From the NCBI GenBank assembly GCA_902595515.1, contig CACJQK010000002.1, positions 62,001 through 126,000 on the forward strand: DNA of 64,000 bases, read 5' to 3'. Below the pieces are notes generated by a model. That model was not told where the DNA came from and made no database searches. It was given only the letters and a program-made list of their open reading frames with translations. Positions within the stretch are counted from its first letter, which is position 1. Each line of letters opens with the position of its first letter. Both the position numbers and the translations under genes were made by a program. This DNA is from an uncultured SAR116 cluster alpha proteobacterium. GTDB taxonomy: Bacteria; Pseudomonadota; Alphaproteobacteria; Puniceispirillales; Marisalimonadaceae. Positions 27,758 to 36,159 of this stretch are shown one piece after another.

Positions 27758-28894
27758 TTACATTTTACATTCAGAAACATATGCGTTTGAATGATCTTTC
27801 AACCCAACTGAAACAATCTTATTAGTAAGAATTTTACCTTCCTTAATTACTTCACGAACATAAATGTCCTGAATAGGATGATGATTTTTATCAAAACTAA
27901 ATTTACCTCTTGTAGATGAAAAATCAGCTTTTCTCAGGGCATCTCTAAATTTATCCTTGTCTTTAACTTTTGCTTTTGACATTGCTGAAATTAAAAGTTT
28001 ACCTGTATCATAACCTTGAGAAGCATATAACGAGGGCAATCTTCCATATTCAGATTGAAAATCTTTCACAAACTTTTTGTTTGCATTATTGTCAATATCT
28101 TTTGACCACTGGGACGTATTTTTAACACCAAGTGCTGCATCACCTACAGCTTTAAGAATACCTTGGTCAAATGAGAAAGCTGGACCAACGACTGGTAATT
28201 TAATTCCAGATTGTGAAAATTGTTTCATAAATCCAATGCCCATTCCACCTGGTAGAAAAAAGAATACACTATCAGCTCCTGATGCTCTTATTTGTGCAAT
28301 TTCTGCTGCATAATCTTTTTGCCCTAATTTTGTATAAATTTCACCAGCTAAACTTCCTTTAAAATATCTTTTGTAGCCAGTTAATGCATCCTTACCTGCA
28401 GGATAATTTGGAGCAAGTATAAAAGAATTTTTAAATCCAGCAGAATTAGCGTAACCTCCTGCTGCTTCATGTAAGTTATCATTCTGCCAAGCAACGTTAA
28501 AATAATTCTTATGACATCCTTTGCCAGCTAATTTTGATGGACCAGCATTTGGTGACAAGTAAAATTTACCTTGATTTACAGTGGCAGGCACAACAGCCAT
28601 TGCTAAATTTGACCATATTATTCCCGTTAAAACATCTACTTTGTCTGATTGTATCATTTTATCAGCTAATTGAACTGCAATGTCAGGTTTACGCTGATCA
28701 TCTTTAGTAATTACGGAAATATTTTTATTACCTTTTATAGCCAGCATAAAGCCATCTCTAACATCAATTCCTAAACCTGAACCACCACCTGATAATGTGG
28801 TAATCATTCCAACTTTTACTTTATGACCATCTCCAAATGACGATGAGGACCCCAATATCATTAGAGCCGCTAATGTTGTAGTAAATTTTTTCAT
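27758..28894 (-). CDS. livK: Periplasmic substrate-binding protein of HAAT importer 1
   Basis: 378-residue type I periplasmic binding protein. The N-terminal segment MKKFTTTLAALMILGSSSSFGDG is a signal peptide. The mature start KVGMITTLSGGGSGLGIDVRDGF, the TGIIWSNLAMAV segment near 110, and YASQGYDTGKLLISAM near 300 are LivK/aromatic-acid-type landmarks. Ligand is uncertain; several members bind aromatic or aliphatic carboxylates rather than leucine, so the symbol is generic. GGGGATAAG precedes the ATG. It is the first gene of a minus-strand livKHMGF order, convergent with an aminotransferase block. Confidence 0.88.
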   Translation of the reverse strand: MKKFTTTLAALMILGSSSSFGDGHKVKVGMITTLSGGGSGLGIDVRDGFMLAIKGNKNISVITKDDQRKPDIAVQLADKMIQSDKVDVLTGIIWSNLAMAVVPATVNQGKFYLSPNAGPSKLAGKGCHKNYFNVAWQNDNLHEAAGGYANSAGFKNSFILAPNYPAGKDALTGYKRYFKGSLAGEIYTKLGQKDYAAEIAQIRASGADSVFFFLPGGMGIGFMKQFSQSGIKLPVVGPAFSFDQGILKAVGDAALGVKNTSQWSKDIDNNANKKFVKDFQSEYGRLPSLYASQGYDTGKLLISAMSKAKVKDKDKFRDALRKADFSSTRGKFSFDKNHHPIQDIYVREVIKEGKILTNKIVSVGLKDHSNAYVSECKM

Positions 28895-28984
28895 ATCTTA
28901 TCCCCTAATAATCCTTTTAAATAAGAATCAGGAGTATATAACAATTTACGTAAAGGCAAAGTATAAATTTTTTTGTTGATAAGG

Positions 28985-29212
28985 TTAAAAATCTACTTCA
29001 ATACCATTAATTGTAAAAGTTTTTCCGTTAAACCCTTGGTCCATTTTTTCAATATCTGTCATATTTTCACTATCAACTCTTTTGTAAGGATTTTTTTTCA
29101 TCTGCTCTAATCGAGTTTCTTTTTTTACATAAACACTATTTTTTTTTGATTTGAAATTTTTAACCCATTTAAGCATTTTTAATATATAACCTTCTGGTTT
29201 GCCATTTGACAA
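28985..29212 (-). CDS. Uncharacterised 75-residue basic protein
   Basis: I recognise no family. It is lysine-rich in the first half (VKNFKSKKNSVYVKKETRLEQMKKN), ends in GKTFTINGIEVDF and has no membrane segment. The start overlaps the DCC-family stop by 34 bases on the same strand, which suggests coupling but also lowers confidence; an internal Met at residue 13 would avoid the overlap and leave 63 residues. The 90-base gap before livK probably holds that operon's promoter. A small protein is plausible; chance cannot be excluded. Confidence 0.45.
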   Translation of the reverse strand: MSNGKPEGYILKMLKWVKNFKSKKNSVYVKKETRLEQMKKNPYKRVDSENMTDIEKMDQGFNGKTFTINGIEVDF

Positions 29213-29559
29213 TGTGTAAGTCTTTTAAATCTGTAATTTGCAAATAATTTATACGTGATTTTAGCAATTGAGTAAACGATAGGAGTTTTTACTAAAATAG
29301 ATAAAATTTTCCAATACTTAAGTTGTTCCCATATCAGAATGAAGGCATCTACACCAATTTTTAAATTGGATTTTTTGTCGGTCGCGTGTAAATACATCAA
29401 TGCGTCATATTGGGATACTTTAATTTTTCTAAGTATTTTAGGGTTTGTGGCTATATCATGCCATTCAAAAATATTTTTGGGGGCTATTCTTTTATAATAA
29501 TTAATTTCTTTACTACATAGCCCACATTTCCCATCATAAAAAACTTTAGTTAATTTCAT
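29179..29559 (-). CDS. DCC-family thiol-disulfide oxidoreductase-like protein
   Basis: About 126 residues. FYDGKCGLCSKEINYYKRI at the N-terminus contains the D-G-x-C-x-x-C motif that defines the DCC (YuxK-like) family; its exact reaction is not established. DALMYLHATDKKSNLKIGVDAFILIWEQL near residue 60 fits the family's second half, and the C-terminus is hydrophobic to basic. I start at the ATG at 29557-29559, with AGGGT upstream; a longer frame to 29631 runs into the coq7-like gene and is unlikely. It follows the coq7-like gene by 11 bases. Confidence 0.8.
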   Translation of the reverse strand: MKLTKVFYDGKCGLCSKEINYYKRIAPKNIFEWHDIATNPKILRKIKVSQYDALMYLHATDKKSNLKIGVDAFILIWEQLKYWKILSILVKTPIVYSIAKITYKLFANYRFKRLTHCQMANQKVIY

Positions 29560-29570
29560 AAATATATACC

Positions 29571-30134
29571 CTAATATTGTTTTGAGATATTTACTGCAAA
29601 GCAAGATCCAGATCCAATTAAATTTGACCAAAATCTTTCAAAACTATTATTCTTATCATTGCCCTTGTGCAATTTTGCATCAATTTGATGTTCCACTTCT
29701 TCATCACAACACTTTTCTAAAACTCTGAGAAGTTCAAAAGATGTGGAGTTTTTATACAAAAATTCAATTTGTTCTTTGTAATGTTCCTCAACAAAAGTTT
29801 CAACTGATTGAATTGTTACGCAAAAAAATCTATATCCCAATAATGCCGAAATAAATCCTAAACCAAATCCTAATATTCTCCATAAAATTAAAAATTTACT
29901 ATGGTATTTTTTTGGTAAGATATAGCTCATAACAATTAGGTGATTCTTTTCAGTTTTATAATGCTCTTTGGTCATATTTTGAATATTTTTATTCCAAAAT
30001 ATACATTTGGCACCCATATAAATCCAAACTGCACCTGTTTCACCAGCATGGTTTGATCTCATCCAGTTTAACATGGAATCAGGAACGTTAATATTAGCAG
30101 CATTATACTTATTTATGATGTTATGGTCAGGCAT
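29571..30134 (-). CDS. coq7: Coq7-like diiron hydroxylase (demethoxyubiquinone hydroxylase family)
   Basis: About 187 residues. MRSNHAGETGAVWIYMGA near residue 25, TEKNHLIVMSYILP near 58, FVEEHYKEQIEFL near 115 and CCDEEVEHQIDAKL near 146 supply the E and ExxH ligands of a carboxylate-bridged diiron centre as in Coq7, which performs the last ring hydroxylation of ubiquinone synthesis. It needs oxygen, agreeing with an aerobic host. The ATG at 30132-30134 is chosen over an upstream TTG. Downstream, the DCC gene follows closely. Sequence is diverged enough that a different hydroxylase role is possible. Confidence 0.8.
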   Translation of the reverse strand: MPDHNIINKYNAANINVPDSMLNWMRSNHAGETGAVWIYMGAKCIFWNKNIQNMTKEHYKTEKNHLIVMSYILPKKYHSKFLILWRILGFGLGFISALLGYRFFCVTIQSVETFVEEHYKEQIEFLYKNSTSFELLRVLEKCCDEEVEHQIDAKLHKGNDKNNSFERFWSNLIGSGSCFAVNISKQY

Positions 30135-30288
30135 TGTTAGCAATATTTTACTTATGGATACATAATATTATTTAAAATTAATTGTTAAATTTTCAATGTA
30201 TAACTAAATTTATTTTGATCTTTTTATTTAATAGAAATTTGAATGGCATATCGATTGCAAGTTTTTGTTTAATTCTAAGGAGTTAAAT

Positions 30289-30456
30289 TTGGAACCTATA
30301 TCAATATTATCTGTAATTTTTCAGCTAGCTACGGTAACGCCAAAAATTGATAAAGTTTTTTTAAAAGAAAAAAACTTTAATTTTACTAGAACAGAAATCA
30401 TTGAGTTGTATAGATCAAATATGAACTCAAATTTTCAAGAAAAACGAAACGATTAA
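30289..30456 (+). CDS. Possible 55-residue protein with TTG start
   Basis: AAGGAG at 30277-30282 lies six bases before a TTG at 30289, giving a 55-residue frame: EPISILSVIFQLATVTPKIDKV near the start, then a basic C-terminus ending QEKRND. No recognised domain. The strong Shine-Dalgarno is the only positive evidence; an earlier TTG at 30265 is possible. Could also be the remnant of a larger gene. Confidence 0.35.
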   Translation: MEPISILSVIFQLATVTPKIDKVFLKEKNFNFTRTEIIELYRSNMNSNFQEKRND

Positions 30457-30504
30457 TTCATAATTTAACTATTAACAAATTAATTATTAAAGTTGTTGTT
30501 CTAC

Positions 30505-30532
30505 TTGACTCATAATATTAATTCGCAATAAT
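30505..30532 (+). promoter_or_regulatory. Candidate sigma-70-type promoter for tctCBA
   Basis: TTGACT (30505-30510) and AATAAT (30527-30532), each one mismatch from consensus, are separated by 16 bases. Transcription would begin near 30539, giving a leader of about 140 bases that carries all three hairpins. AT-rich sequence yields many such matches, so this is tentative. Confidence 0.4.
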
Positions 30533-30593
30533 TAGGTTATTCATTTGGTAAGTAATTTGAAATTTTCTAAGTTTCTTTATTGTTAAATGGGGG

Positions 30594-30654
30594 TGAGTGC
30601 ATTGGCACTCAGAACAATACTATCGTAAGTAGTATTTTAACCAGCAACAGCTGG
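30594..30654 (+). promoter_or_regulatory. Triple-hairpin RNA leader upstream of tctC
   Basis: Three consecutive perfect stems: TGAGTGC/GCACTCA (30594-30600, 30605-30611; loop ATTG), AATACTA/TAGTATT (30616-30622, 30630-30636; an inner C-G pair would close a GTAA tetraloop of GNRA type), and CCAGC/GCTGG (30641-30645, 30650-30654; loop AACA). The first and third are GC-rich compared with their surroundings. The last ends 11 bases before the GGAGG of tctC. No T run follows, so this is not a simple terminator. It may be a cis-regulatory RNA; I cannot match it to a known riboswitch class. Confidence 0.6.
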
Positions 30655-30677
30655 GTAATCATTATGGAGGAAAATAA

Positions 30678-31655
30678 ATGATTAAATCTAAAACACTTTT
30701 CAAAGTTGGAACTGGTCTAGCCGCTATAGTGTCAGCTATTGCTTTCACTACCAGTCCTACTCTGGCTTCAAAAAAACCCGCGATTGAAGTTGTTACTCAT
30801 GCAGGAGCAGGCGGAGGAACCGACGTCAACTCAAGGATGATGATGCTTCGTTCTAGAAGAACTCTTAAGCAGGACATGGTTGTTGTTAATAAAAGAGGTG
30901 GCGGCGGTGCAGCTGCAATGAATTATTTCATGACAAGACCTGCTGATGGCAACACAATTTTAACATTCACCGTTGGACACGCAATAACAATGGCAATGGG
31001 TAAGACAAAATTAAAAGTTGAGGACATGGCTCCAATTTCAAGAGGTACTAATGATCCACAAATTTTAATGGTTAATTGTAAGAAAAGTCCTTACAAAACA
31101 CCTGAAGATTTTGTTGCTGGCATGAAAAAAGGCGATAAGATTACTTTTGGTGGCACCCACACTGGTACGATTGACCATATTACTGTCTTTTTATGGGCTA
31201 AGAGACTTGGCCAAAAAATGCCTAAATACATTCCATATAAAGGAGGTGGGGAATTAGCCACTAGACTAGTTGCTGGCGAAGTTGACGTAGGAACGTTAAA
31301 TCTATCTGAAGCTGCTGCACCTGTTGAAGCTGGAGATATTTGCCCGCTAGTTATTCTAGCAGAAAACGGAATGGCTCCTATTCCAAAAGCTAAAACAGCT
31401 AAAGAATTAGGTATTGATCTTGTTTTATCAACAACTAGAGGATTTGTAACACATGCTGGTGTGGACAAAGCTAGAGTTGCTGAAATGGAAAAAGGCATTC
31501 AAAAAGCAATGAAACATTCGATGTATCAAGCTTACCTAGCCAATTCAGGATTAGATAGTACATCCCCACAGCCATCTGGACCATGGGGTAAGCAAATTGC
31601 ATTTATGGTGGGTGAATTCGGTCCCGCATTAAAAGAAATGGGCTTATTAAAATAA
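30678..31655 (+). CDS. tctC: TctC-family periplasmic binding protein of a tripartite tricarboxylate transporter
   Basis: Solute receptor (Bug family), 325 residues. A signal peptide covers about 1-30 (ending PTLAS). THAGAGGGTDVNSRMMM near residue 40 is the ligand-binding loop, NKRGGGGAAAMNYF near 76 the second, and ITFGGTHTGTIDHI near 155 is also conserved. The GGAGG ribosome-binding site lies 7 bases before the ATG. Ligand is a carboxylate, identity unknown. An 11-bp stem-loop separates it from tctB, which would allow more receptor than channel to be made. Confidence 0.93.
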   Translation: MIKSKTLFKVGTGLAAIVSAIAFTTSPTLASKKPAIEVVTHAGAGGGTDVNSRMMMLRSRRTLKQDMVVVNKRGGGGAAAMNYFMTRPADGNTILTFTVGHAITMAMGKTKLKVEDMAPISRGTNDPQILMVNCKKSPYKTPEDFVAGMKKGDKITFGGTHTGTIDHITVFLWAKRLGQKMPKYIPYKGGGELATRLVAGEVDVGTLNLSEAAAPVEAGDICPLVILAENGMAPIPKAKTAKELGIDLVLSTTRGFVTHAGVDKARVAEMEKGIQKAMKHSMYQAYLANSGLDSTSPQPSGPWGKQIAFMVGEFGPALKEMGLLK

Positions 31656-31672
31656 AAATAAAAAAAGAAGAT

Positions 31673-31700
31673 AAAGACCTCTCAAATATGAGGGGTCTTT
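31673..31700 (+). terminator. Intercistronic stem-loop between tctC and tctB
   Basis: AAAGACCTCTC (31673-31683) pairs with GAGGGGTCTTT (31690-31700) as an 11-bp stem with one wobble pair and a 6-base loop. The T run is only the three bases inside the stem, so read-through into tctB, 10 bases later, is expected. Probably an attenuating or message-stabilising element. Confidence 0.7.
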
Positions 31701-31710
31701 ACTAAAAATT

Positions 31711-32169
31711 ATGAAAAACATCTATTTAGTCCCATTAATATTATCCATATTTTCACTGGCAGTTATTGCAATTGCCTTGCAACTTGATACTTCACCTGAA
31801 ATGATTGTAGGTGATAGTATGCAGGCTAGATCATTCCCAATTTTTTTAATGATTTTAAAATTGATTTTAATTGGAATTTTAACATTTCAATTTTATAAAA
31901 ATAATCCAAAGCCAGTAGCACTAGAGAAATATCATACTTGGGGAAGTATGTTTTTATTTCTATTATTTTATTTGTTAACTGTTTATACAGACATGTTTAT
32001 TGGAATTTTTGTTGTAATTTTTTTGATGAGTATTTTATGGGGTGAAAGAAGAATTTGGGTTGCTTTTTTGACTGCTACAATAACTCCTGGACTGGTTTTT
32101 TTGTTATTTGACTATGTTTTAAAAATCAGATTTCCAAGAGGTATGTTAATGAATTTATATTATGGATAG
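31711..32169 (+). CDS. tctB: TctB small membrane subunit of the tripartite tricarboxylate transporter
   Basis: A 152-residue inner-membrane protein with four hydrophobic segments: about 5-22, 43-62, 78-108 (two short spans) and 116-140. Sequence conservation in TctB is low; the size, topology, position between tctC and tctA and the C-terminal FDYVLKIRFPRGML (a TctB-like ending, Leu-x-Leu/Phe-Pro-x-Gly) support the call. It starts 55 bases after tctC and ends 11 bases before tctA. Confidence 0.9.
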   Translation: MKNIYLVPLILSIFSLAVIAIALQLDTSPEMIVGDSMQARSFPIFLMILKLILIGILTFQFYKNNPKPVALEKYHTWGSMFLFLLFYLLTVYTDMFIGIFVVIFLMSILWGERRIWVAFLTATITPGLVFLLFDYVLKIRFPRGMLMNLYYG

Positions 32170-32180
32170 GAAAATTATTT

Positions 32181-33665
32181 ATGTTTGAGCAAGCAATATC
32201 TGCAATGGCATCCGTTGTAGTGGATCCATATCTCTTAGGATTGATCTTTGCGACTACAATATTAGGCGTTATAATAGGAGTACTCCCAGGATTAGGTGCT
32301 ACGACTGGCGCAGCTTTGCTTCTACCATTTACATTAACTATGGATCCTGTTCATGCCATTGCTGTCCTTGCTACTATTTATGTCTCTGCAACTTTTGCAG
32401 GATCAATTACAGCAATTTTGATCAATACTCCTGGTACATCTGCTGCTGCTGCAACTACTTTTGATGGATATCCATTAGCACAAAAAGGTGAAGCAGGTAG
32501 GGCTCTTGGTATTGCTGTAATTTCAAGTACAGTCGGAGGTATATTTTCTGTTCTAATTTTATGTTTTGCTGCTCCATTATTGGCAAGGGTTGCTTACGAG
32601 TTTAGATCACCAGAATATTTTGCTTTAACAGTTTTTGGATTATCAATGCTAGCAAGTATTAGTGCGGGTGGTGCTGTGAAAAATCTTATTGGTGGAATAT
32701 TCGGAGTTTGGCTTTCAACTATAGGTGCTGAACGTGTTACCGGCATAGAAAGATTTATGTTTGGTAATTATGAATTGTACGAAGGTTTGCACTTTGTTCC
32801 AATATTTATTGGTCTTTTTGCTATATCTGAACTTTTAGTTCAGTCTAAAACTGTTGATAAGATCATCAAGACAGTGAGCATGAAAGCTGTAAAACTTCCA
32901 ACCTTAGAGGATTATAAAAAGATTTGGAAAACAATACTTAGATCTTGTGGTATAGGAACATTTATAGGTGTCTTACCAGCTGAAGGTGCAACTGTAGCAT
33001 CAATGATCGGTTATTCAGAAGCAAGAAGATGGTCAAAAAATAAAAAAGAATTTGGTAAAGGTTCTATTGAAGGCATTGCAGGCGCGGAGGCTGCTAACAA
33101 TGCAGCCACTGGTGGAGCTATGGTTCCTACAATGGTTCTTGGTATACCAGGTAGTGGAACAACTGCAATAATACTTGTTGGACTTATGGTTCATGGTTTG
33201 AGACCTGGTGTTTATTTGTTTACTGAGCAAGTAGAAAAAGTTTATCAAATTTTTGGTTCAATGTTTGTTGCAAATGTAATGTTTATGTTGATGGGCCTTT
33301 ATGCTGCTAAGTTATTTGCTAGAGTATCACTAGTTCCAACACAGATTTTGTGGCCTATTGTTTTTGCTTTATCAGTGATTGGTGCATATGCTTTTCAAGG
33401 ACAACTTTTAGATGTTTGGTTAGCATTGATTTTCGGAGTTATTGGTTTTTTTGCAAGAAGACACGGTTTTTCAGTTGCTCCAATTGCTGTCGGTCTCATT
33501 TTAGGAGAGATGGTAGAAACAAATTTACAACATTCTCTTAAAATGTTTGATGGAGCGTGGTGGATGATACTTACTCAACCACTTGCACTTATGTTTTTAG
33601 TATTTGCCTTTTTAGGTTTATGTGGACCTATGATTTTTTCTTGGATAACTAAGCAAAAAGATTAA
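32181..33665 (+). CDS. tctA: TctA large permease subunit of the tripartite tricarboxylate transporter
   Basis: Sodium- or proton-driven carboxylate permease, 494 residues, about twelve hydrophobic spans. VLPGLGATTGAALLLPFT near residue 34, NTPGTSAAAATTFDGYPLAQKG near 80 and GIFMF/GVLPAEGATVASMIGY near 265 are the conserved TctA segments; PTMVLGIPGSGTTAIILVG near 318 is the pseudo-repeat of the first. Normal family length. It completes the tctCBA set and ends one base from the convergent TSUP gene, leaving no room for an independent terminator. Confidence 0.95.
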   Translation: MFEQAISAMASVVVDPYLLGLIFATTILGVIIGVLPGLGATTGAALLLPFTLTMDPVHAIAVLATIYVSATFAGSITAILINTPGTSAAAATTFDGYPLAQKGEAGRALGIAVISSTVGGIFSVLILCFAAPLLARVAYEFRSPEYFALTVFGLSMLASISAGGAVKNLIGGIFGVWLSTIGAERVTGIERFMFGNYELYEGLHFVPIFIGLFAISELLVQSKTVDKIIKTVSMKAVKLPTLEDYKKIWKTILRSCGIGTFIGVLPAEGATVASMIGYSEARRWSKNKKEFGKGSIEGIAGAEAANNAATGGAMVPTMVLGIPGSGTTAIILVGLMVHGLRPGVYLFTEQVEKVYQIFGSMFVANVMFMLMGLYAAKLFARVSLVPTQILWPIVFALSVIGAYAFQGQLLDVWLALIFGVIGFFARRHGFSVAPIAVGLILGEMVETNLQHSLKMFDGAWWMILTQPLALMFLVFAFLGLCGPMIFSWITKQKD

Positions 33666-33666
33666 A

Positions 33667-34419
33667 TTAATCTAAAATTTTACTCATAATAATTGCATTC
33701 CAAAGAAGGTATATTGCGATAATTGTAAGAAACGCATTTAAAATAATTTTAAAATATTTACTTCCGTATTTTACTAAAATTTTTTTTCCTAAAATAGTTC
33801 CTGCAAATCCACTTGTTATCATTAAAAAAATAAGTAAAAAATATTTTGAGTAAGCAAAACCAACAAAACCAAATACCACTGCCTTAATTAAATGTTGTAT
33901 AGACATTAATGCTGAATGTGTTGCTAGATGTTTTACTGGTTCAAGATTTAGTGTTTTCACCATTCCTGCTACCAAGGTTCCCGATGCTCCAAAAAACATT
34001 GTCATGAAACCAGAGAACACACCACCAATTGTTATTTGTTTTGATCCAATAATTGGAACTTTTCCATATACTGACCATAATATAAATAAAGATATTGATA
34101 ACTGTAGCAACCACGCATCTATTTGAATAAAAATGGAACCTCCAATTATAGAACCAATAATAGTCCCAATAGTAAATGGAATTAAAGTTTCCTTTTTAAT
34201 GTCTTTGAAAAAAATTATTGTTCTTCCAAGGTTAGAACCTACTTGAACAATTCCATGTATTGGCAATAATGCTACAGGTGGAAGTTTGACAGCTAATAAT
34301 CCCAATAAAATTGCTCCTCCTCCAATTCCAAAAGCTGAAGTAATAAATGACGTAGCCATACTGGCAAAAATTAAAAAATATGCTGTTAAATTTGAGATTG
34401 ATTCTGGAAACTCAAACAT
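33667..34419 (-). CDS. TSUP-family (TauE/SafE) membrane exporter
   Basis: About 250 residues, seven or eight hydrophobic spans. SAFGIGGGAILLGLLAVKLPP near residue 27 and the repeated FGASGTLVAGMVKTL near 140 are the paired TSUP motifs. Members export sulfite or organosulfonates, or take up other small anions; the substrate is not shown by sequence. I start at the ATG at 34417-34419, one base after the stop of the upstream TPP enzyme, so both are almost surely one transcript. The tight pairing suggests it moves a product or substrate of that enzyme. Confidence 0.87.
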   Translation of the reverse strand: MFEFPESISNLTAYFLIFASMATSFITSAFGIGGGAILLGLLAVKLPPVALLPIHGIVQVGSNLGRTIIFFKDIKKETLIPFTIGTIIGSIIGGSIFIQIDAWLLQLSISLFILWSVYGKVPIIGSKQITIGGVFSGFMTMFFGASGTLVAGMVKTLNLEPVKHLATHSALMSIQHLIKAVVFGFVGFAYSKYFLLIFLMITSGFAGTILGKKILVKYGSKYFKIILNAFLTIIAIYLLWNAIIMSKILD

Positions 34420-34420
34420 T

Positions 34421-36085
34421 TTATTTTTTAAGAGCGTGAGGAGGAGGGGCAAAGTAACGAGGCATTTCTCCAACTGTTGCTACATTTACCTCTACTAATA
34501 CTGGACCCTCAAAATTTACAGCCTCCTTAAGTACCTTTTCTAAATCTTTTGCATGGTCTATTTTCTTATATTTCATTTTGGCTGCTTTTGCTAAATCTTC
34601 AAAATTTGGTACCATTAAATCTGCAAAAAACTTTCTTCCAGCATACATACTATCTTGTATGTGTTTTATAACACCATAACCGTTGTCATTCATCACTAAA
34701 AATACAACATCACAATTTGTTTCAGAAGCAGTCCACAAATCTGGAACATTAAGCATAAACCCCCCATCCCCACACATTGCTATTGTTTTTTTTTCCTCAC
34801 TAGCAATTGAGGCTCCAATAGCCAAAGCCATCCCAGGCCCAATTGCCGCTCCAACAGGATAAATGTTTTCAGTAGGTTCATTTATATACATCATTCGGTT
34901 GCCCCACATACTGTTTGAAATAGTGACGTCTCTAACCCACTTTCCGTCTTTTGGAAGAATATTTCTAATTATTTCTGGAAAATCTTTATACGCACCTAAC
35001 ATGTTTTTATAATCTATATAAATTCGATTTTTTAAATCACTAACTTCATTTATCCACTCATTTTCTACAAAAATCTTGCCGTCTAATCTTTTAGCTAATT
35101 CTGCCAGAACCTTTTTAGCATCTCCACAATGAAATTGATCTGTTTTGTATGTTCTATTTTTGGCGCTTGGATCTATATCAATTTGTACTAAATTCTTTGG
35201 TAACTCCAATGACATATCTCTGGTCTCATGACCTCTTAATCTACTTCCTACTACAATCATTAAATCTAATGTTTTATAAAATTCTTCTATTAAGGGGACA
35301 GCGTTGAAGGCACCCAAACACATATTATTTGTTTCTGGAACCACTCCTCTACCTTGAGTGCTTGTTACTACTGCAAACCCCATTTTAATGAAAAGATTAA
35401 CTTCTTCAGTTGCGAACTTAGCTCCATTTCCTACCCATATAATTTTTCTCTTTGAAGATTTTATATAATTTTCTATTTTATCTAGAGATTTTGTATCACC
35501 TAATTCACCGCTAATATGAGGTAAACTAATCGTGTCTAGTAAATAAGGTCTTTTAATTTTTTTTCTTTGAATGTCTATAGGTATTTCAATTGAAACTGGT
35601 CCTTTTGGAGGCGTAAGAGCAATCTTGCATGCATAGATTAATTTTTCTAAAGCCTCCTCTTCATCATCAATTCTAATAGCCTCTTTAGAAATTGAACTAA
35701 GCATGCCCAATTGATTAGGGACGTCATGTACTGTACCTTGATTTTTATCTAAATTTTCTGTTGCTGTTTGGCCTGTAAAGTGTAAAACAGATGAACCTGC
35801 AAAACGAGATTCTACAATTGCACCTGCTATATTAGCTGCGCCAGGGCCAGTACTTGTAAATACAACACCAAGTCCATTATGCGCTCTAGCATAGCCGTCA
35901 GCCATATGGCCAGCTCCCATTTCACCCCTTGCAGGGATCATTCTAATATGATTTCTTCTACCAATTGCATCTAGCATTGGTATGTTATGTACCGAGACTA
36001 CGCCAAAAACATCCTTCACATCTATTTGATGCAAAAACTCAGAAACTAGGTCTCCCACATTGTAGTCTTTCATAATAACCCCCAT
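34421..36085 (-). CDS. TPP-dependent enzyme of the acetolactate synthase/benzoylformate decarboxylase superfamily
   Basis: 554 residues with full Pyr, central and PP domains. The cofactor-activating Glu55 is in PARGEMGAGHMADGYAR. The TPP/Mg motif is MCGDGGFMLN through MNDNGYG (about 438-472). GPGAANIAGAIVESRFAGSSVLHFTGQ near 80 is typical. It lacks the hallmark residues I would need to call acetolactate synthase or sulfoacetaldehyde acetyltransferase, so the reaction is open. In-frame Met at residue 5, after GGGGG, is an alternative start. Tightly followed by a TSUP gene; divergent from a four-rhodanese gene across a 74-base spacer. Confidence 0.85.
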   Translation of the reverse strand: MGVIMKDYNVGDLVSEFLHQIDVKDVFGVVSVHNIPMLDAIGRRNHIRMIPARGEMGAGHMADGYARAHNGLGVVFTSTGPGAANIAGAIVESRFAGSSVLHFTGQTATENLDKNQGTVHDVPNQLGMLSSISKEAIRIDDEEEALEKLIYACKIALTPPKGPVSIEIPIDIQRKKIKRPYLLDTISLPHISGELGDTKSLDKIENYIKSSKRKIIWVGNGAKFATEEVNLFIKMGFAVVTSTQGRGVVPETNNMCLGAFNAVPLIEEFYKTLDLMIVVGSRLRGHETRDMSLELPKNLVQIDIDPSAKNRTYKTDQFHCGDAKKVLAELAKRLDGKIFVENEWINEVSDLKNRIYIDYKNMLGAYKDFPEIIRNILPKDGKWVRDVTISNSMWGNRMMYINEPTENIYPVGAAIGPGMALAIGASIASEEKKTIAMCGDGGFMLNVPDLWTASETNCDVVFLVMNDNGYGVIKHIQDSMYAGRKFFADLMVPNFEDLAKAAKMKYKKIDHAKDLEKVLKEAVNFEGPVLVEVNVATVGEMPRYFAPPPHALKK

Positions 36086-36159
36086 TTTGACTAACCTTAT
36101 TAGAAAACATATATTAAATTTTAAAATTATAAAATTTAAATCAATGATAGTATTTTAAG

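Larger units (their letters stand above)
30135..30677. other. Long intergenic region between coq7-like and tctC
   Basis: The only stretch over 300 bases with no firmly supported gene. It is very AT-rich at its left end, holds one candidate small ORF with a strong ribosome-binding site (30289-30456), a candidate promoter (30505-30532), and three adjacent hairpins (30594-30654) ending 9 bases before the tctC GGAGG. No tRNA, attachment site or long repeat was seen. Confidence 0.7.

Noticed and set aside
30664-30681. Five-codon upstream ORF overlapping the tctC start
   Set aside because: ATG-GAG-GAA-AAT-AAA-TGA overlaps the GGAGG site itself and lacks its own ribosome-binding site, so it is probably incidental.
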